Below, in pieces: positions 1-15,000 of a DNA stretch of 35,256 nt. The number at the start of each line of letters is the position of its first letter. Positions within the stretch are counted from its first letter, which is position 1. A model generated the notes under the pieces. The model was not told where the DNA came from. It saw only the letters and a list, made by a program, of their open reading frames with translations, and did no database searches. Where the stretch lies: the NCBI GenBank assembly GCA_016196565.1, contig JACPXK010000052.1:1-35256 (forward strand), given 5' to 3'. Both the position numbers and the translations under genes were made by a program. Source of the stretch: Candidatus Omnitrophota bacterium. Lineage in GTDB: Bacteria; Omnitrophota; Omnitrophia; Omnitrophales; Aquincolibacteriaceae.

Positions 1-3000
1 AAATTTCAAATCGATGAAATTTACTGGCAGCAAATGCAGGCGGCCGGAATCGCCAAAGAAGGAAAGCTTTTTGATCGTGCCGCGAATAAAGAGGGAACGC
101 CTTATGAAATCGAAGTTGTAAAATCTAACACTAAACAGCTTCCATCCGAAACCCAGCCCCAACCGTCCGCGCCAACCGCTCATCCCGGATTTCGCACGGA
201 TCAAAGTTATAAGGAAATTTTGGACGACCTGGTCGCAAGCGGTGGTTTTGTGGAAGATCAAAGCCCGCGCGATACGACTTTCGGCGAAACCTTGGACAGC
301 CGGAGCATTTACTGGGATTCAGAAGTGGCCGAAAAACGGTTTACGCTGCCAGTCGCTTCGATCAATCACGTAAAGTTATCGTTGGGTAAGGGAAACAGAG
401 ATGACGTTCATCCTGAAAATCCCCGTCTTGTTTTTAACGTGGCAACGAACACAACGCATCCTTTTTATAATATTACCGATATCGATGCCCCCAGCGGCAG
501 ATCCGTATTCGAATATAGCCCCGCACCTTCTGGATCGAATGAAAACGGTTTCTGGATCTATCAAGATCCTCGCACGATCTATCAAATCAAATTTAAAAAA
601 GGGGAGTTATGGTTTTTGATTAAGGACCTTAAAGATGAAGACAGAAAGAAAATTAAGGATCAGGAATTCATTTTCACGAAGGGAGAAAAAACCGGCCGCC
701 TGACTTTAAAGTTCGTGACCCTTTCCGAGGCCAATGCCTCTCCGAAACAATATGCCGGAATTTTTGATCCCGCCGGTGCCGAATCAAACCCTTCCTTAGG
801 GCCTGCTTCCGAACTTGCCGCGGGATGGCTCGATTTAAAAACGGCGGAGGACGTTGTTCGATACCTTGATTCGCGAGGTGATTTTTATACGCGGGATAGC
901 AGCGTTCCGAATATGCTGACTTGGAAACGCGGAAAAGAAACCGTAGCAACCTATGAAACCGAAACCTCGCGTTTGTCAATTGATCTTAGATTTATGCTGC
1001 TGATCAATGGAATTTATTACAACCTTTATGTCTTGTCCTCTGCAAATAATGTGCTCTGGACAACCTTGAAGCGCCGCGACGATCCTGCGCCGAAAAATAT
1101 TATTTCCAAACCGCTCAATTTAAGGGTGATGCAGAAAAAAGGAGAGCTGCCTGATTATCATTTTCTCGTTGAAAACTCTGACATCGTTAGCGAATTGCCC
1201 GGTATGGAATTAGGCAAGCCCATTCCCGTAGTGACTAGTTCCGGAAAGCCGCTCGGGGATTTTGTTACTTTTGACCAGCTTTATTACTCCGAAATGGCCC
1301 CTACCCGCGATCTTTTCCAGGTGGTTGCTCTTCTTTGGTCACCCGATGCTGGACTTTTTCCTCATGTTGATTCTCCCATTGGGCGCGGCGGATACAAACT
1401 TAGAGAAGACTTGAGTGCCTTAACGGTATCGGTTCCTGACGGCGGCCAAGAACGCATTGTCAGCAAGCTTAATTTTGAAAAGCAAGCATCGACAAATCCT
1501 GACCCCAGCCAAGCGATACCCAACTATCAGGCGCGGGATTTGGAAATGGATGCGATGGCGCTTAAATTAGGTGCGGGTTTTATTAGCCTTGATCTCAATA
1601 AATTGATCGAACAATCCGGGCTTCCCAAGGATTCTTCGGTCATGGGTTGGTTTGAAGTTTTTCTGAATGAATATCGCGGCATGACGGTCAACCGGCTCAA
1701 ATCAACCGCAAGCGATACCATTTTGATCGATTTTCATTATAAAAATCTTGGCGATTTGATCTTGCGCTTAAAGGAATTTCTGAATTTCAATCCGGCCTTT
1801 CATGCTTATGTTCTAAAGCGCATGGAAGATGTTTTGACTAAAGGAATTGCTTTTGAAGGCAACGGCCGCAAATACCTTATTTCTTTCAAATTTGAAGACG
1901 CGATTCCTGATAATGCTTTCAAAACCGATTCCCAATCTGATCGGCCCGCCGCCGCGGTGGGGGATTTTGAAACGGCTCAAAAGCCACCCCTCGAAATTTT
2001 GATTGAGGAACTTCAGGAACTAGGCATGGAAACAGCCGGTATAAACAATGTTTCGGAATTTATTACAAAGTTAAAAGGTCAAGAGGGAATGGAAGGGCTC
2101 ACACCTGAAGATTTCGCGCAAAGAATGGTGCTTTTGGGACCATGGGCCGACAAAGAACTTGGTTTGCTCACTGATGCAGTGCTCTTGGACCGCCAAACCA
2201 ATCGATTGATGATTGTCAGCGGCATTTTCCGCGATCTTCAGGCAGGAGGAGCGGTGACAGAAAATATGACAATAACCGACATAAGATATTCCGGGCCCTT
2301 ATCGCGTTATTCCAAAGCATGGCTTGACCCTGAAACAAACACGATTTTTTTCTTGGATAATGATAGAAGTTTATGGGCTCTAGAAGCAGATCCCGTTGAA
2401 TTTAGAAAAACAAGGAAAAAAGAAGCCGGCATGAATCATCCCAAATACCGGGTGCTGTGGGGCGATACGGAAACGCAATCGGCTGGGGGAGGATCGCCGG
2501 CGGCTCCTCCTGCGGGGGCCATGACAAAACCCGCCGCAACACCGGAAGAAATTGTCCGTGTGCTGATTGAAAAAGGCGGATTTGCTGAAAATTATCAAAA
2601 CGATCCATTTTATAAAAATCGAAGGAAATTCAGCAATGCTCAAATAGGAGAGACGATATGGAATCCTCCCGATTCCGGTTTAAATATGGAATTTGCCATT
2701 CCGGAAATTAATTCTACTTTTTATTTTAGAAATGTGGGTAAACTCGGTGAACCAGCCTATCTTGATTCCTCTCATCCCTCGATAGGAGGAACGATTACTC
2801 CTTTTGTTTTTTATGAATTCGAAGGATTTGATATTCAGCCCGGCGCGGGCGGCAAAAAAATTTATGTGTTCTCCTGGAAAACGGCAGAGGTGACAAGGTC
2901 AGCCTTAGAAGCTATTGCTGAATTGTCTTTGGGACAAGGGACTGAATCTCAAGTGATCGAATCCTTTTTCAAAGGGAAATTCAAGTCGGGCGACGAATAC

Positions 3001-6000
3001 CAAATTAAAATCGGCAATGAAGATTTGTTGCGCGTACAAATTGAACAAACGTTTTTCGCAATTAAAAATAAAGCTGATGGGAGATCTGCGGGCATCAGTT
3101 CCGATAGAACGTCTATGGCTTCGGCGCTGCTATTTTCAGATTTGGGGAATGGAGACAAGGTAAAAATAATTAAACAAATTCTTGTTAACAAGTTGGGATA
3201 CAAGGTTGTGCCGCGGGCTGACTCCCTCATTTTAGCGTCATCCGAAAATCCCGACTCTGGAGTAGGTTTTAACTTAGCGACCGGTTTTCAAATTTCAGAC
3301 ATACAATCTGATTTTCCTATTTCCTCCCTCGTCCATCCCATTTCAGATTTCGAAGAATTATGGATGGGCGGCAATGATCACGATTTTGACGATCTCTATC
3401 TTGTGATTAAAACAAAATATAACGGCCGGCCCGCAGCTTGGCGGATCATGAAAGATCATGCTGTACTCGATATGGCCAATCGCGAACCTTATGACCAATG
3501 GTGGGAAGCCCAAAAAGCGGAATGGAATCTGAGGCCGGTCACATCAATGCCGCCAGTTTCACCCGCTCAGACCGCGGCCGTTTTGCGTGCGGGCTCCAGT
3601 CTGCGGGCCGTCACTCCGGAAGAAATAATCAAAGAATTCACCGAAAAAGGCGGATTCACAAAACCTTTTAGCAGTTCGTCCGGCTTGGAAGAATATGGAA
3701 AAGACAAAGTAGGCCAAGTGATATGGATTCCCAGGACGAGATTTTGGACGATTAAATTATCTCCTGCGCAAATGAAAGGGAATCTCCATATCAATCAATC
3801 TGAAGTTCATAATTATGCCGCTTCGGGAAAGAGAGTGGCGCCCTTTTCATACGAAGGCTTTGAAGGAGTGAGCATTCAGCCCGAGCCAGACGGCAAAAAA
3901 AATCATGTGTTTTTCTGGCGCAAGGCCAAAGTCCAAAGCATTAAAGATTTAGCGATTTTGATTCAGGATTATGCCGTTTTGGGAAAAGAAGCCAAAGAGG
4001 TTGTGGAGTTTTTCTTTCAGGGAGAGCTTCAGTCCGGCGACCGTTACAAGATTGTCGTGGGCAACGAAGCCGAACTTCGGCAGGAAATCGAAAAAATTCT
4101 GGCTGATCTCGACAATCTCGGACAAATATTAACGCCGTCCCAAATTTTGCTGCCGGTTTTAAAAGATTGGGACGCGGTCCACCAGGCCTTTAAGCCGCTC
4201 GTTAAGGAATTGCTTGAATTTACAACCCCCGAACGCAAGGCCCAAATTTTGGCCCCGGAAAATATTGACCGGGCATATAAGGAAGTTATAGAAAATAAAA
4301 AGAAAGGGTTGCAATTTGATGCTGCCATTTTTTCATCGATGATTAGTGAGCTGATCAAAAAAGCAAATCAAACTGATTTGATTATTCCTCTTCCTCTCAT
4401 TGAGCTTTTTGAGGCCTTTTTAGCACATGAAGAATATGGCGAGCGTCTGCGGGGCTCAAGAATCAATGTGATGATTGCCAAAGAAGCCGAGAAAAGCAGG
4501 CGCCAATTCGCCCAAGTGGAGCTTCGAGCGGGTGATTTGAAACTGCCGGAAATTTCTGCCGATGACGCGCTCTATTATCAAAAAATGCCGCCGACGCTTA
4601 ATCCCAAAATACTTTTCGATCTTTTAAGGGCATCGAATGAAGGTGGTTTTTCTCGCGATAAAACATCCAAGATAGAAAGGGGCGGCATTTTACCGGAAAA
4701 AACGGGGGGCTATCTCGGTTCCGGACGTAAAGAATTCGAAGAAATAAGTTTAGCGGTTCCGGACGCTGCGGATTTTAGCCTCTTTCAATTTGATATTTAC
4801 CGGTCCAAAGACGGCCTGGAATTTTACGACACAATGTCAGGCATTACCCGGAATCTAGATTTTGAAGCCAATTATGACGTGAACTTTTCCGGAGACTCTC
4901 TTCTTAAAGTATTTCCCATACCCGCGTCAAATGATTCCCGGCCATTTCAGCTGGCGATCACGGGTTTTACCGTGAATCGCTATGTAAAAAGCGGCATGGT
5001 TGTGATTAATGTCTATTATCAGTCCCCGGACTACTTGCCGGAGTTTGCGCAACAAGCCGCCGCCCTGCTCAAAGATTTTATGTTCCGCTCCAAGCAGGGA
5101 ATTATTTATAAAATCGGATACATTCCAGTTCCCTCCTCAGCCCCGGCCCCAGGAACCGGCCCAAAATCGGAAGTTGCTTCGCCGCGCGCTGCGGCCCGCA
5201 TTTCGAAGCTTGCGGTGACGCATGAAGAAATCGTCCGAGAATTTTCTGAAAAAGGAGAATTCAGAGAAAATTTTAGGTCTACTCCTGACCGGCGGGTGTT
5301 TGGGAAGGTCAAGGCAGGAGAATTGGTCTGGATAACCCGTCAAGGATTTCAGGAGGAATATTTAGGAGTTACCATGGAGCCTGCGCGCGCGAAAAGAAAT
5401 TTGGAAATTACTCTAGGACAATCTGGCACTGAGAATCATGGAAATATTCACAGTTTTTCTGCTTCGGGAAATCGGCTCATGCCGTTTTCCTATGAAGGTT
5501 TTGAAGGGGTTGCTGTCGAGGACTTGGCCGGCGGCAAAAAAATGTATATGTTTCACTGGAAAAAAGCCGGTATAAGAATTGCCAAAGATTTAGCAGCGCT
5601 CGTTAAAGACCATCCGGATTTGAGCAAAGCCGCGGTTGAAATTTTCTTTCAAGGAAAACTTAAATCCGGAGACGAATACCGGATTGTGTTGGGCAACGAA
5701 ACCGAACTGCGCGCGGAAATCGCGAAGATTTTGGCCGATCCAAAAAATTTCGAATCAGAATTTGCGCCTCTGGAAGTCTTAATGGCGGCCTTAACGGATA
5801 CGAACGCGGTCCGCCAAGCCTTCGCTCCGTTTATCGAGAAACTCCTTGATCCCGCGGTGACGAATGAGCAAAAGGCCGAGATTTTGTCCCCTACAAATAT
5901 TGATAAAGCCTACAAAGAAGCCAGAGGATCTGATCTTGTCTATTTGCAGCATTTTGTCATTAATTTGATTAGGGCGGGATGGAAAAATAATATGCTTATA

Positions 6001-9000
6001 CCGCTTCCTTTAATCGAGCTCTTTGAGGCGTTTTTGGCGCATGAAGATTATGCAGAAATTCTTCGAGCCGCAAAAATAGACATCTTGATTAATCAGGAAG
6101 CCAAAAAAACCCGCGATCAATTGAATCCGCCTGCCTCAAATCCGGTTGAAACAGGGCAGGATTCTCCTTCCGCTTCGCCTCGTTTGGTCGATGGGGAGCT
6201 TGAATTTGGCAGCATTCCAGACTTTTACGGTTATTTAAAAAAAGAAGAACCGGCAAAACTCGATAATGGAAGGGTGGTCGTCAAACTTTTTGATGATTCC
6301 AAGGCCAGCCTATGGCTTCAAACCCACCATATCACATTCAGTTACAAGACGTCCCGCCCGGGCTGGTATTTTTCTCCAGTAGACAATACTAATACCTTGG
6401 GATTGGGATTTCATTCCGGCTCCAAACAACATTACGAAGATCCCTTTTTCAAATTCGAGAAGTCCCGGCTAAAAATCTGGTATCAGAAAAATCCGAGAGA
6501 AAACGGCCAATTTTCCTATCGCGTGATCGTGACCTTGACCTTATCGCCCGAGCAAAAACAAAAATTGTCGGAAGTATTGGACGAAAAAGCAGTGAGCCTG
6601 GACGCTTGGCTCAAGCCTTACGCTTCACCCGAAGGCCATCGTGTGGAGCTTGTGCTGGCAGAGGAACAAAAAAATCCTCCGCAAGCCGCTGCACCAATTC
6701 ACAAACTTGCTCCTTCTTTTTCTTACGTCGAACTTTCTCCCACCAAAGATTCCCAACAAATTTGGGAAGCCCTTTACGAACCTGACGAAGGCCCGGCGAC
6801 CGATCCGAATTCTCCCAAGGCGCGAGGAGGGCATAAGATAAATTCCAGTGATGGTAAGCGTTTGGAGGTTTTAGATGAGCAAGAAAATCGTGCCAGTCAT
6901 TTTGTGACGGACTCTCCCGCGAGTTCCAAAGGCAGAATAGACTTTATAGGGCCTTTTTATAGCATTTTTACCGGCTCTAACCCCACTCAACCATTCATGG
7001 GTACCATGGTCGTTGACATCAATATACTGAATGAAATGGCAGGACTAACTTCAGCAGAAACTAAGGCAAATGGGGATTTGACTTTAGATACGTATCGTGG
7101 AGCCAATTTCCGGACTCTTTCAGATTATGAGGGAGTTACAGTTAACCGGCGGGGTAATACTATTTTAATCAACTTTCATTACGGGAGTTTAGACAATAGC
7201 GGCACACGCGAACTACTTCGTATTATGTACCCATTTATTACGGAATCTTTTCGAATGTTTGTGCTTAAAAGGCTGGAAGATCTTTTTAGAAACGGAATTT
7301 CTTTCCAATCTAATGACGGAAGAAATTATCAAATTTCATTTCAATTTAAAGAGCCTATTCCGGCCAATGCTTTTGGATATGACACGGATGAATTTCTCAA
7401 TTCCCACAAATGGATGTTTGAAAAATCTGGATTGAAGTTTGCAAGGGAGGATGCGTCACAATATTATTTTTTCAGACCCATACCGGTGTGGCCGCAGGGA
7501 GGGATTTGGGCGCAGCTTAGCAATGCTAATTACCGTTTCGACATTCTTTTCGCGCGTAACCAGCCGGACCGGAAAGTTATCGGGTACCCTGATTTCGAAT
7601 CCGGGCATCGGATGGCGGGCGTGAATTTTAATGAAGGGCATACTACATTCAGTTTTTTAAGCAATCCGGCAATTCGGTATAAGGGAGAAGCTGTTCGCGG
7701 GCTTGATTTTTCAGATCAAAGTGGAACGTGGGTGCTGACGAACGAGGCTTTTGATTTTCTTGCGGATAAGTTAAAGCAAGATCAAAAAAGTAGAGATTTT
7801 ACCCTTACGTTAACCGATCCCGACGGCAAAATTTATTTGCTTTCGATTATTGCAGAGAATCATCCCCGCGCCGAGGCGATTATCGCCAAAAACCAAGCTC
7901 CCACTTCTTCCACACAGTCTCCGGCCGCGGCTGTGAAGTCCAAGGTCAATTTAACGGCGAAAAAGAAGCCCCTTACGGCCATCACTGATAAATTGCGTCA
8001 AATACAACCTGACGATGACACTTTAAAAGAACTTCAGGAAGAAATGCGACAGCCATTTCTTGACAATGCCATTCGTTTTGCGGAAGACGGCGAAATTTCT
8101 TATCTTCGCGGGTACATTTACCGCACTTTTAGCGGAGTTCCTGATTTTAATTCATTCAGATTTCATCCGGCCCGCGATTTAATCGAAAAAATTGGCGCGG
8201 CTCCGCCGCCGGTTGTTCGCGAAAAAAGAGAATTTTCAGAAATTTTGGATTGGATGAAACAAGAAAGAGAAATTCGCCTTACTGAAACTAACGGCGGAAC
8301 CATGACCGATGGAATGATGTATGGCATTGAATGGGTTAAAGACTCAGCGCCGGCCATTAAGTTCGCGGGTGGAATGGTGAGCCCAAACGAATTTTCTTTG
8401 AATTTGAATGAAGGATGGATGATTGCTAAGGTGGTACGTCAAATACTATTTGAAAAGGGTAAAAAAACGAGACTCTCTGTTCCCACTTCAAGACGGGTTG
8501 AAGACGAAGGTTTTGTCGATTTTGTTTTGGAAGAAGGTGTCTGGAGGCTTTATGTGAATGAAAAATTTTATGCCGAATTAAACCAAACTAATTTTCCCTT
8601 AGCAGGCTATTATAAAAAAGATGGCGTTCAATTCGCTTTCGAAATTATTCCGGTGGTATCTGCAGACGCAGCCGCTAATCAAGCGCGGGAGAAATCAGCC
8701 GGTCCCGATTTACCCGAAGATTCCGGAGCCGGGGATAAAGCCGTAGCGGTTCTTACAGGCGTGATGCCATTTAAGAGTATCCCTAAACTTTATGAATATG
8801 CCAAAAAGAACGGGCATCTTAAAAAAGGAGATTTATTATTTGGAAGTAATGAAGCAGATGCGTTAAACATTTCTTCCGATGGTAAGGCCGAGCAAATCGA
8901 GCTTCGATTAAAAGATGCATTGGGATGGAATGTCTTCTTTTCAAAAGCCCGCTCCGGAATTTGGGGAAAGCATGAATATCCGCCTTCTGATGATCCAAAG

Positions 9001-12000
9001 ATAACAGCAAGAGCAGGTCTGTGGCCTAGAGCCGTTTCTATTTTCGAAATGCCCGGGATTAAGGAAAGACTCAGATTGGAATATCAACGAGAAGAAGACT
9101 CCGCCGGCAATCCCAAAATCTATCTCAAAATTATTTTAGAATTAACCGCTGAGGAATTAGCAAGATTTTACGAAGCTTATCAGAATGCCGAGCTTTATAA
9201 GGTAACTTTTTCTAAACCCTCCTTTGAAAATTGGTTGGTTTATGACAAAGACGGCCATCATGTCGAAATCGAAATTGTAGACGCCTCTCAGTCGAGGAAA
9301 GGCGGCAAGGCTCCAAAAGCAAAGATATCAAAAGGCTCATCATCAACGGCAGGTACAGCGGCGGCGAAGCCGTTTGAAGTTGATTGGAGTACTGTAGGAG
9401 AGCCGGCGTTATTTCCTGCGACGATTGCCGAATTGCTATCGCCGGATACTTCAGAAAAACGCTGGCAAGAGATGCTACAGCCCAAGTTTATCAATGATTT
9501 TGTGAATGGCACTTTCAAGGCTGCTGACTCTTCTTATTTCGATGCATCAATTTGGGCGATTTATCAAAGCGCTGAAAAGCAAAATTGGCAGCACCCGCTT
9601 ATTCTGGCTCAGTTTTTGGATGCGCTTCGCACCCATAATATCAACGCTAGAGATCGTATTCGTTTTGCTCAGCATGACCCTCACATCGATGAACTCCTCG
9701 AAAAAGCCCGCGAGCGTGAAAATCAAACCGGCGCGGAACCTGCTTCTACAAAGCCTGCTCCTGGGAAAGGGCCGAAAGCTTCGCTTACAACCGGCGGGGT
9801 GTTGAAAACGATTGATGAAATTCGGGAGTATTTTGCACTCAAGGCCAAACGGGACAAAAATTTTCAAAAAAGTCCTCTTTCCGATGATTCCCTGGAAAAA
9901 TGGTTTCAAAAGGGCGGCAACTCTCAAGGAGTTGCTTTTGAGAGGGCAAATAGAGAAAAAGATAAAGAAATGAATCAGGCGATTTTTTGGCTCTATCAAA
10001 CATCCTCGTCGAGAAAATATTATTTGTTAGGAATAAGGATTGATGAAAAAGCGGGGCAAGTTATTTTTGGACTTCAACTTAAAAATCCTCCGGGGACCCA
10101 GCCTGACGCTGTCAATATCATCAACTCCGTGGCTGTAAAGCTTGAAAATTTCAAAGGGATTCGTGTTCCGCCTGTTCATGAAGCCTTTTATTTCGAATTT
10201 ATCTTCGATGAATTGCCCGAAGAACTTGTTGAGGCCTTACAAAATGAAGGGTTAAAACCTGAGCGATGGAATGTCCCGGCTTTAGGACAGACCTGGGCAG
10301 ATCTTACGGTGGTGGATCCTGAAGTGGAAGCTTGGGCTCGATTGCCGATTCAAACGGGAACTGTCCCTAAGGGATATTCGATTTCTGAAAAGGCCATGGA
10401 TATGACGGATGTTTTGATGCGCGAGTTTCCCGATGAGGATTTGTTAAAGAGAAAAATTTCTGGAAAAAAATATGAAATTGTCCGTGAACCCAGTGTGGAT
10501 TATCAAAAAGGAGGTAAGGGGCTTTTGTTGAAAACTTTGCCGGCGGATCAAGACCAATTGGGTGCCACTCAATTAGAATTGGTGACTAAAAGCAGTGCGG
10601 GAGAACAGCGTTTTCACTCTCTGATGGCTCATCCCACACCCAATCCGTTGGGCCAAGGTCATTATGGATCTTTCCTGACTTTGGCGCGGGTACTCAGTGG
10701 CGGCGGAGCTAAAGATGATCTCCGTTTTGGTTATTCCAATTGGGAATTTGAGGATGATGATATTCCGGGGCAAGACCTTGGCCCAAAAGAAAATTTACTG
10801 GGCGCTTATCTTGTTGCCCCGGAAGATTCCGGGAAAAATCGTCCTGAATTTTATATCTTCCTTAATCAAGTGACGGAGGAAATGATCCTAGGATTAACGA
10901 CGACCGCCGCAGCATTAAAACGTCTTGAAGAGACAGAAACCGACTCGTCTCGAGGCAGAAAGTCAAAAAATGTCGTGGCCAAAGTGTCTTCAGAAGAATT
11001 TATGTTTGAGAATGAAAATTTGAAATATGTCATTCGTTGGAATCAGGGGCCCGAAACATCAGCTTCGGGTTCCGAGGCACCCTCAAAATCGCAAAGTTCT
11101 GATACGGCAGGGACAGGAGGAAGCGATAAGGGAAGTCTTTCTGTGGGAATTAGCAAATCGCTTGTGAGAGCCGTGGAGATTTGGTTTGGGCGTAATCAAG
11201 ATAATTTTCCGGCCGCGGCTGTAACGCTTATGGGGGGAACCGACCAAGATGATTTCGGAGCCAGGAGCCTTGCGAACCAGACAATGCGCAGCACGTTTCA
11301 ATTTGAACCGTTAGAGGAGTTACCCGACGGCAAAAATATTTTTGTCGAGGTCCGGAGGCATGATAATCCTTCGTCTTCTATGGTGACGGGATCGCGGATA
11401 AAGATTGTTGTTTACTATACTCCTTCGGCGACCGAAGAAGGGCTGCTTGGCGATTTGTCCGGGAAATTCGCCCGGGAAATGATCGAAAACCAAAAACCGG
11501 CCGAGACCATTCGCCAAGAAATTTCGGACATTTTTGACAATCTTCCGGCGCTGTCGGGAGAATCCGAGGCTTCGGTTCCACCTCTTTCTGCTAAACCGGA
11601 AGTGCTTACAGATAACTCGGAGATGAATGAAGAATTCTTCAAAGCAGTGAAGGCGTGGCTTGCGCTCAATAAAACGAGTTTCCCTCAAGTGACGGGCACT
11701 TCTTCGGCGCGTGACGTAGCTTCGAAAGCGAAGTCCGGAATAAACTCTGTTGAGCTTGCTACTATTCCGAGTGAGATTGACTTTCGAGAATCATACTCAT
11801 TGCCCAATCCGAGTCGGGGTTTTTCAATTACTTCTATACGCTCTACGCCGCCTGATCTTCCATCCACGGTTTATCGAAATTATAGGTTAAAAATTCAGGT
11901 GCTTTACAATTCCAGAGCGATAAGGGAGAACGTGCTTGCTGTGTTGTGCGATTTTCTATCTGCACGAATGGTTCAGGATCAGAAACCTCCCGAGATGATT

Positions 12001-15000
12001 CGCCAGGAAATTTTAGGGACACTGGAAACCAGCCGCCAGTTTTCCCAGGTACCGAAAAACCGGATGCAGGAATTAATCGCTTTTCTTAAATCCCGCCAAA
12101 TGCAGCAAGCGAAACCGGAAAATCCCATTATTTTTGATTTAACATCAAGGGATTGGGATTTTTCGGTCTGGGTTGATCTTGAAAATTTAGCGGAACGAAG
12201 CACGCTTTTTACGAATCGGACCAATGTGCTTCTTTTTGATCCTGAATCCAATTTTATTTTTGCTAAAGGCGGAGTAGATATTTCCTATACGCATTTATCA
12301 CGTTTATCGAAGGCTTGGTTTGATCCCAGCAGAAACGCCGTTCTGCTTGTAGAAAAAACATTCGGGGAACTTTTTGAAATCAATCTCACAACTTCCACAT
12401 TCAAAAGCATCGGAAGAAAAGAATCGGAGCTATCTAAAGCCGCTGATCGCATAGAGCTTTGGGATGATACAACTTCCCGGCAGGAAGGATCTGCGCCGGC
12501 CAACACAGCAGCGCTTTCGGGTGATCAAATCGGCGAATTGTTTTTGAACGCCGTAAAAATATGGTTTGCGGAGAACAACGAAAATTTCCCTCAAATCATA
12601 AGGCGCTCTTCGGAGCCTTGGGCTATAGCGGAAAGTGGCCGGGCTAGTACGGTGATTGAAGTCATTCCTTCTGAAATTAGCTTTGAAGAGGAAAGTTCGT
12701 TGCCGGAGCCAGCTCGTCTTTTAATGGATATTGAAGAAAACCCTCGGCCCCGTTCTGATTCTACGGATACTTACTATGAAGGTTCTAGCTCCAAAATGAA
12801 AGTATTTTACAGCGGCAGGACAAACAGAATGAATTGGCTCAATCAATTATCCGGTGTCCTGGCGGAAAAAATGGTTGAAAATAAAAAAAACCCCGAGGTC
12901 ATTAGCAATGAAATACTGAGAATTCATCAAGCTCTTGCTGAAATGCCGCAAGTTCCAGAAAACAGAATGCAGGAATTAATTGATTTTCTTAAAGCTGAGG
13001 GCATGGAGCAGGTTCAGCTTGATAATCTTGAACGTTTAAAAAATTTGATCGCAAGGAACCCAAGCCTTGATGGCTGGGTTGATAAGGAAGGGCTTTTGGA
13101 AAGAAGCGTGCTGTATGTCGCAAAGAAACCACAGTTTGTCGATGATAAAAGGGATAAAGCTCTTCTGCTTGATCCCAAATCAAACGTGATTTTTGTCATG
13201 ACGAATGGAACTTTGAGTGCTTCAGGATCCACGGCGGAATTGCCTCGTTATGTTCTTCGTGACATGACCTATTATTACTTGGGCTCTTTTCCCAAGATGT
13301 GGTATGACCCCAATGGCCGTTTTCTTTTTGCCCGTGTGTTTTCAGGACAAGAGAGCAAAATTTTGGCCATGGATCCCGATACGGCAGAGTTTGAAGTGAT
13401 TGATATGACGGAGTCTGAGCTTGAGTCAGTTGAGGTGCGTTTGGTGAGACTTTGGGATGATACCAAGGCAGGAACAACGCCGCCAACGCCGGTATCAAAG
13501 CCTGTCAGCCTTGCCGGCAAAGCTCTATTGACTGGTAATGTCGTTGGAGTGCCGGCCAACGGCGTTAATTTAATGGACATACGCAGACTGGACGCTAAAT
13601 TTGCGAATACTTCCGATAAAGTCCGGAAAATGTTTCCCTCCGATGTCCGGGTTGGAACGCGTGATATTGACGGTAAAAAGGCCATCTTGATTACGGATAC
13701 CAATAATACCGAGATTCTGGGTTTTTTACGTGATGAGTTAGTGATTAGGAATAATACTCGTTGGAATGATAAGGTCGCTTTTACATTGAAGTCTAAAAAA
13801 AATAATTTTTGGCTGGAGGTAACGTTGGGGGGATTTCTCGACTCCTTTGAATTCAATCGTCCATCAGCGACTAGGCTTAAGGCCGTTTATTTTGTGCTTA
13901 AACAAGATTCTTCCATCAAGAAAAACGAACTCTATTTTTTCTTTGAAAGCGTGAACGATTTGACCCGCAAGTTTGTTCAATCCTTCAAGCAATATTTGAA
14001 TGAAAAAAATTTTGGAGGACAAATTCTTTCCGAGGACAGTAGCGATAATTTTATTGCGGAAAATGATTATCTGAGATTAGTGCTCGCTGCCGCGCCGGCC
14101 TCTTTGCTGGAAACCGAAGCGCAAACGTTTGAACGTTACTATCCCGCGGACCTAAACGGTGTTCTGGATTATTTGCGTTATGAAGGTGAAAGGATAGTTG
14201 AAGACAAAACTTGGTTTGCCTTCAATCTTGCTGAGTATGAAGAGGAAAGGACAGAAAAACTGCAGTTGCCGGTACCCTTTATATTGGACTTAGATCTTGT
14301 TCGGCAAGTTGTTGCTTTTCTTTTATCCGGACAAGATTCTAATCTATTTCTTAAGGATGAATCGAAAACTGAACAAGCTGACATTATTGACAGAGTGGCT
14401 CGGGATTTTGACCCGGAAATGCTGGCATACAGACGCGTCGCTCAACGAAGACGCAGTGAAATGCGGAATGACGAAGATAACCGTATGCTCACGGAAATTG
14501 AGTACGGGAAAGAAAGCGGCTTCATAAGTTCTTACGATGTCACACCGTCGGCGGAGATTCTGAAAAAAATCGGGCTGGAAGGATCGGAAGGCATTAGAAA
14601 AATCGAAGTGGTCCAAAATCCCGTCAAAAAACCGGGAGACAATTTATTTATCCATTTAGATGCAGAAGATATTCTTTATTCTTGGGACGGGCTTTCCACC
14701 GAGTTGGGAGAATTAGGATTCAATTTTCAGGGCGAAAGCCATCTGGCCATTCGCCGTACGAATGAAGACGGCACGGTGGATATTTTGATTCGCGAATCAC
14801 TTTTCGATGCCTTGTCAGCGGATGCCGTTCGTGAATCCATCAAATATGCTAATGTCAATTTTGTGAAAACACCGCTGCCGCGCCTGACCCAAACAAAGTT
14901 CATTTTGGTGACGCCGTCTGTGATTGGCCGCAATTACGGCATTGCCCGCACGATCGGGATTTTAGGGGCGATGGGTTATAAGGTGTTCGTTCCGGTTGTG

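Noticed and set aside
13275..13856. 193-codon minus-strand ORF inside the giant gene
   Set aside because: Covers the D3 end and a linker of the giant protein, and its translation is Ser/Thr/Arg-rich without pattern. The plus frame has module homology.
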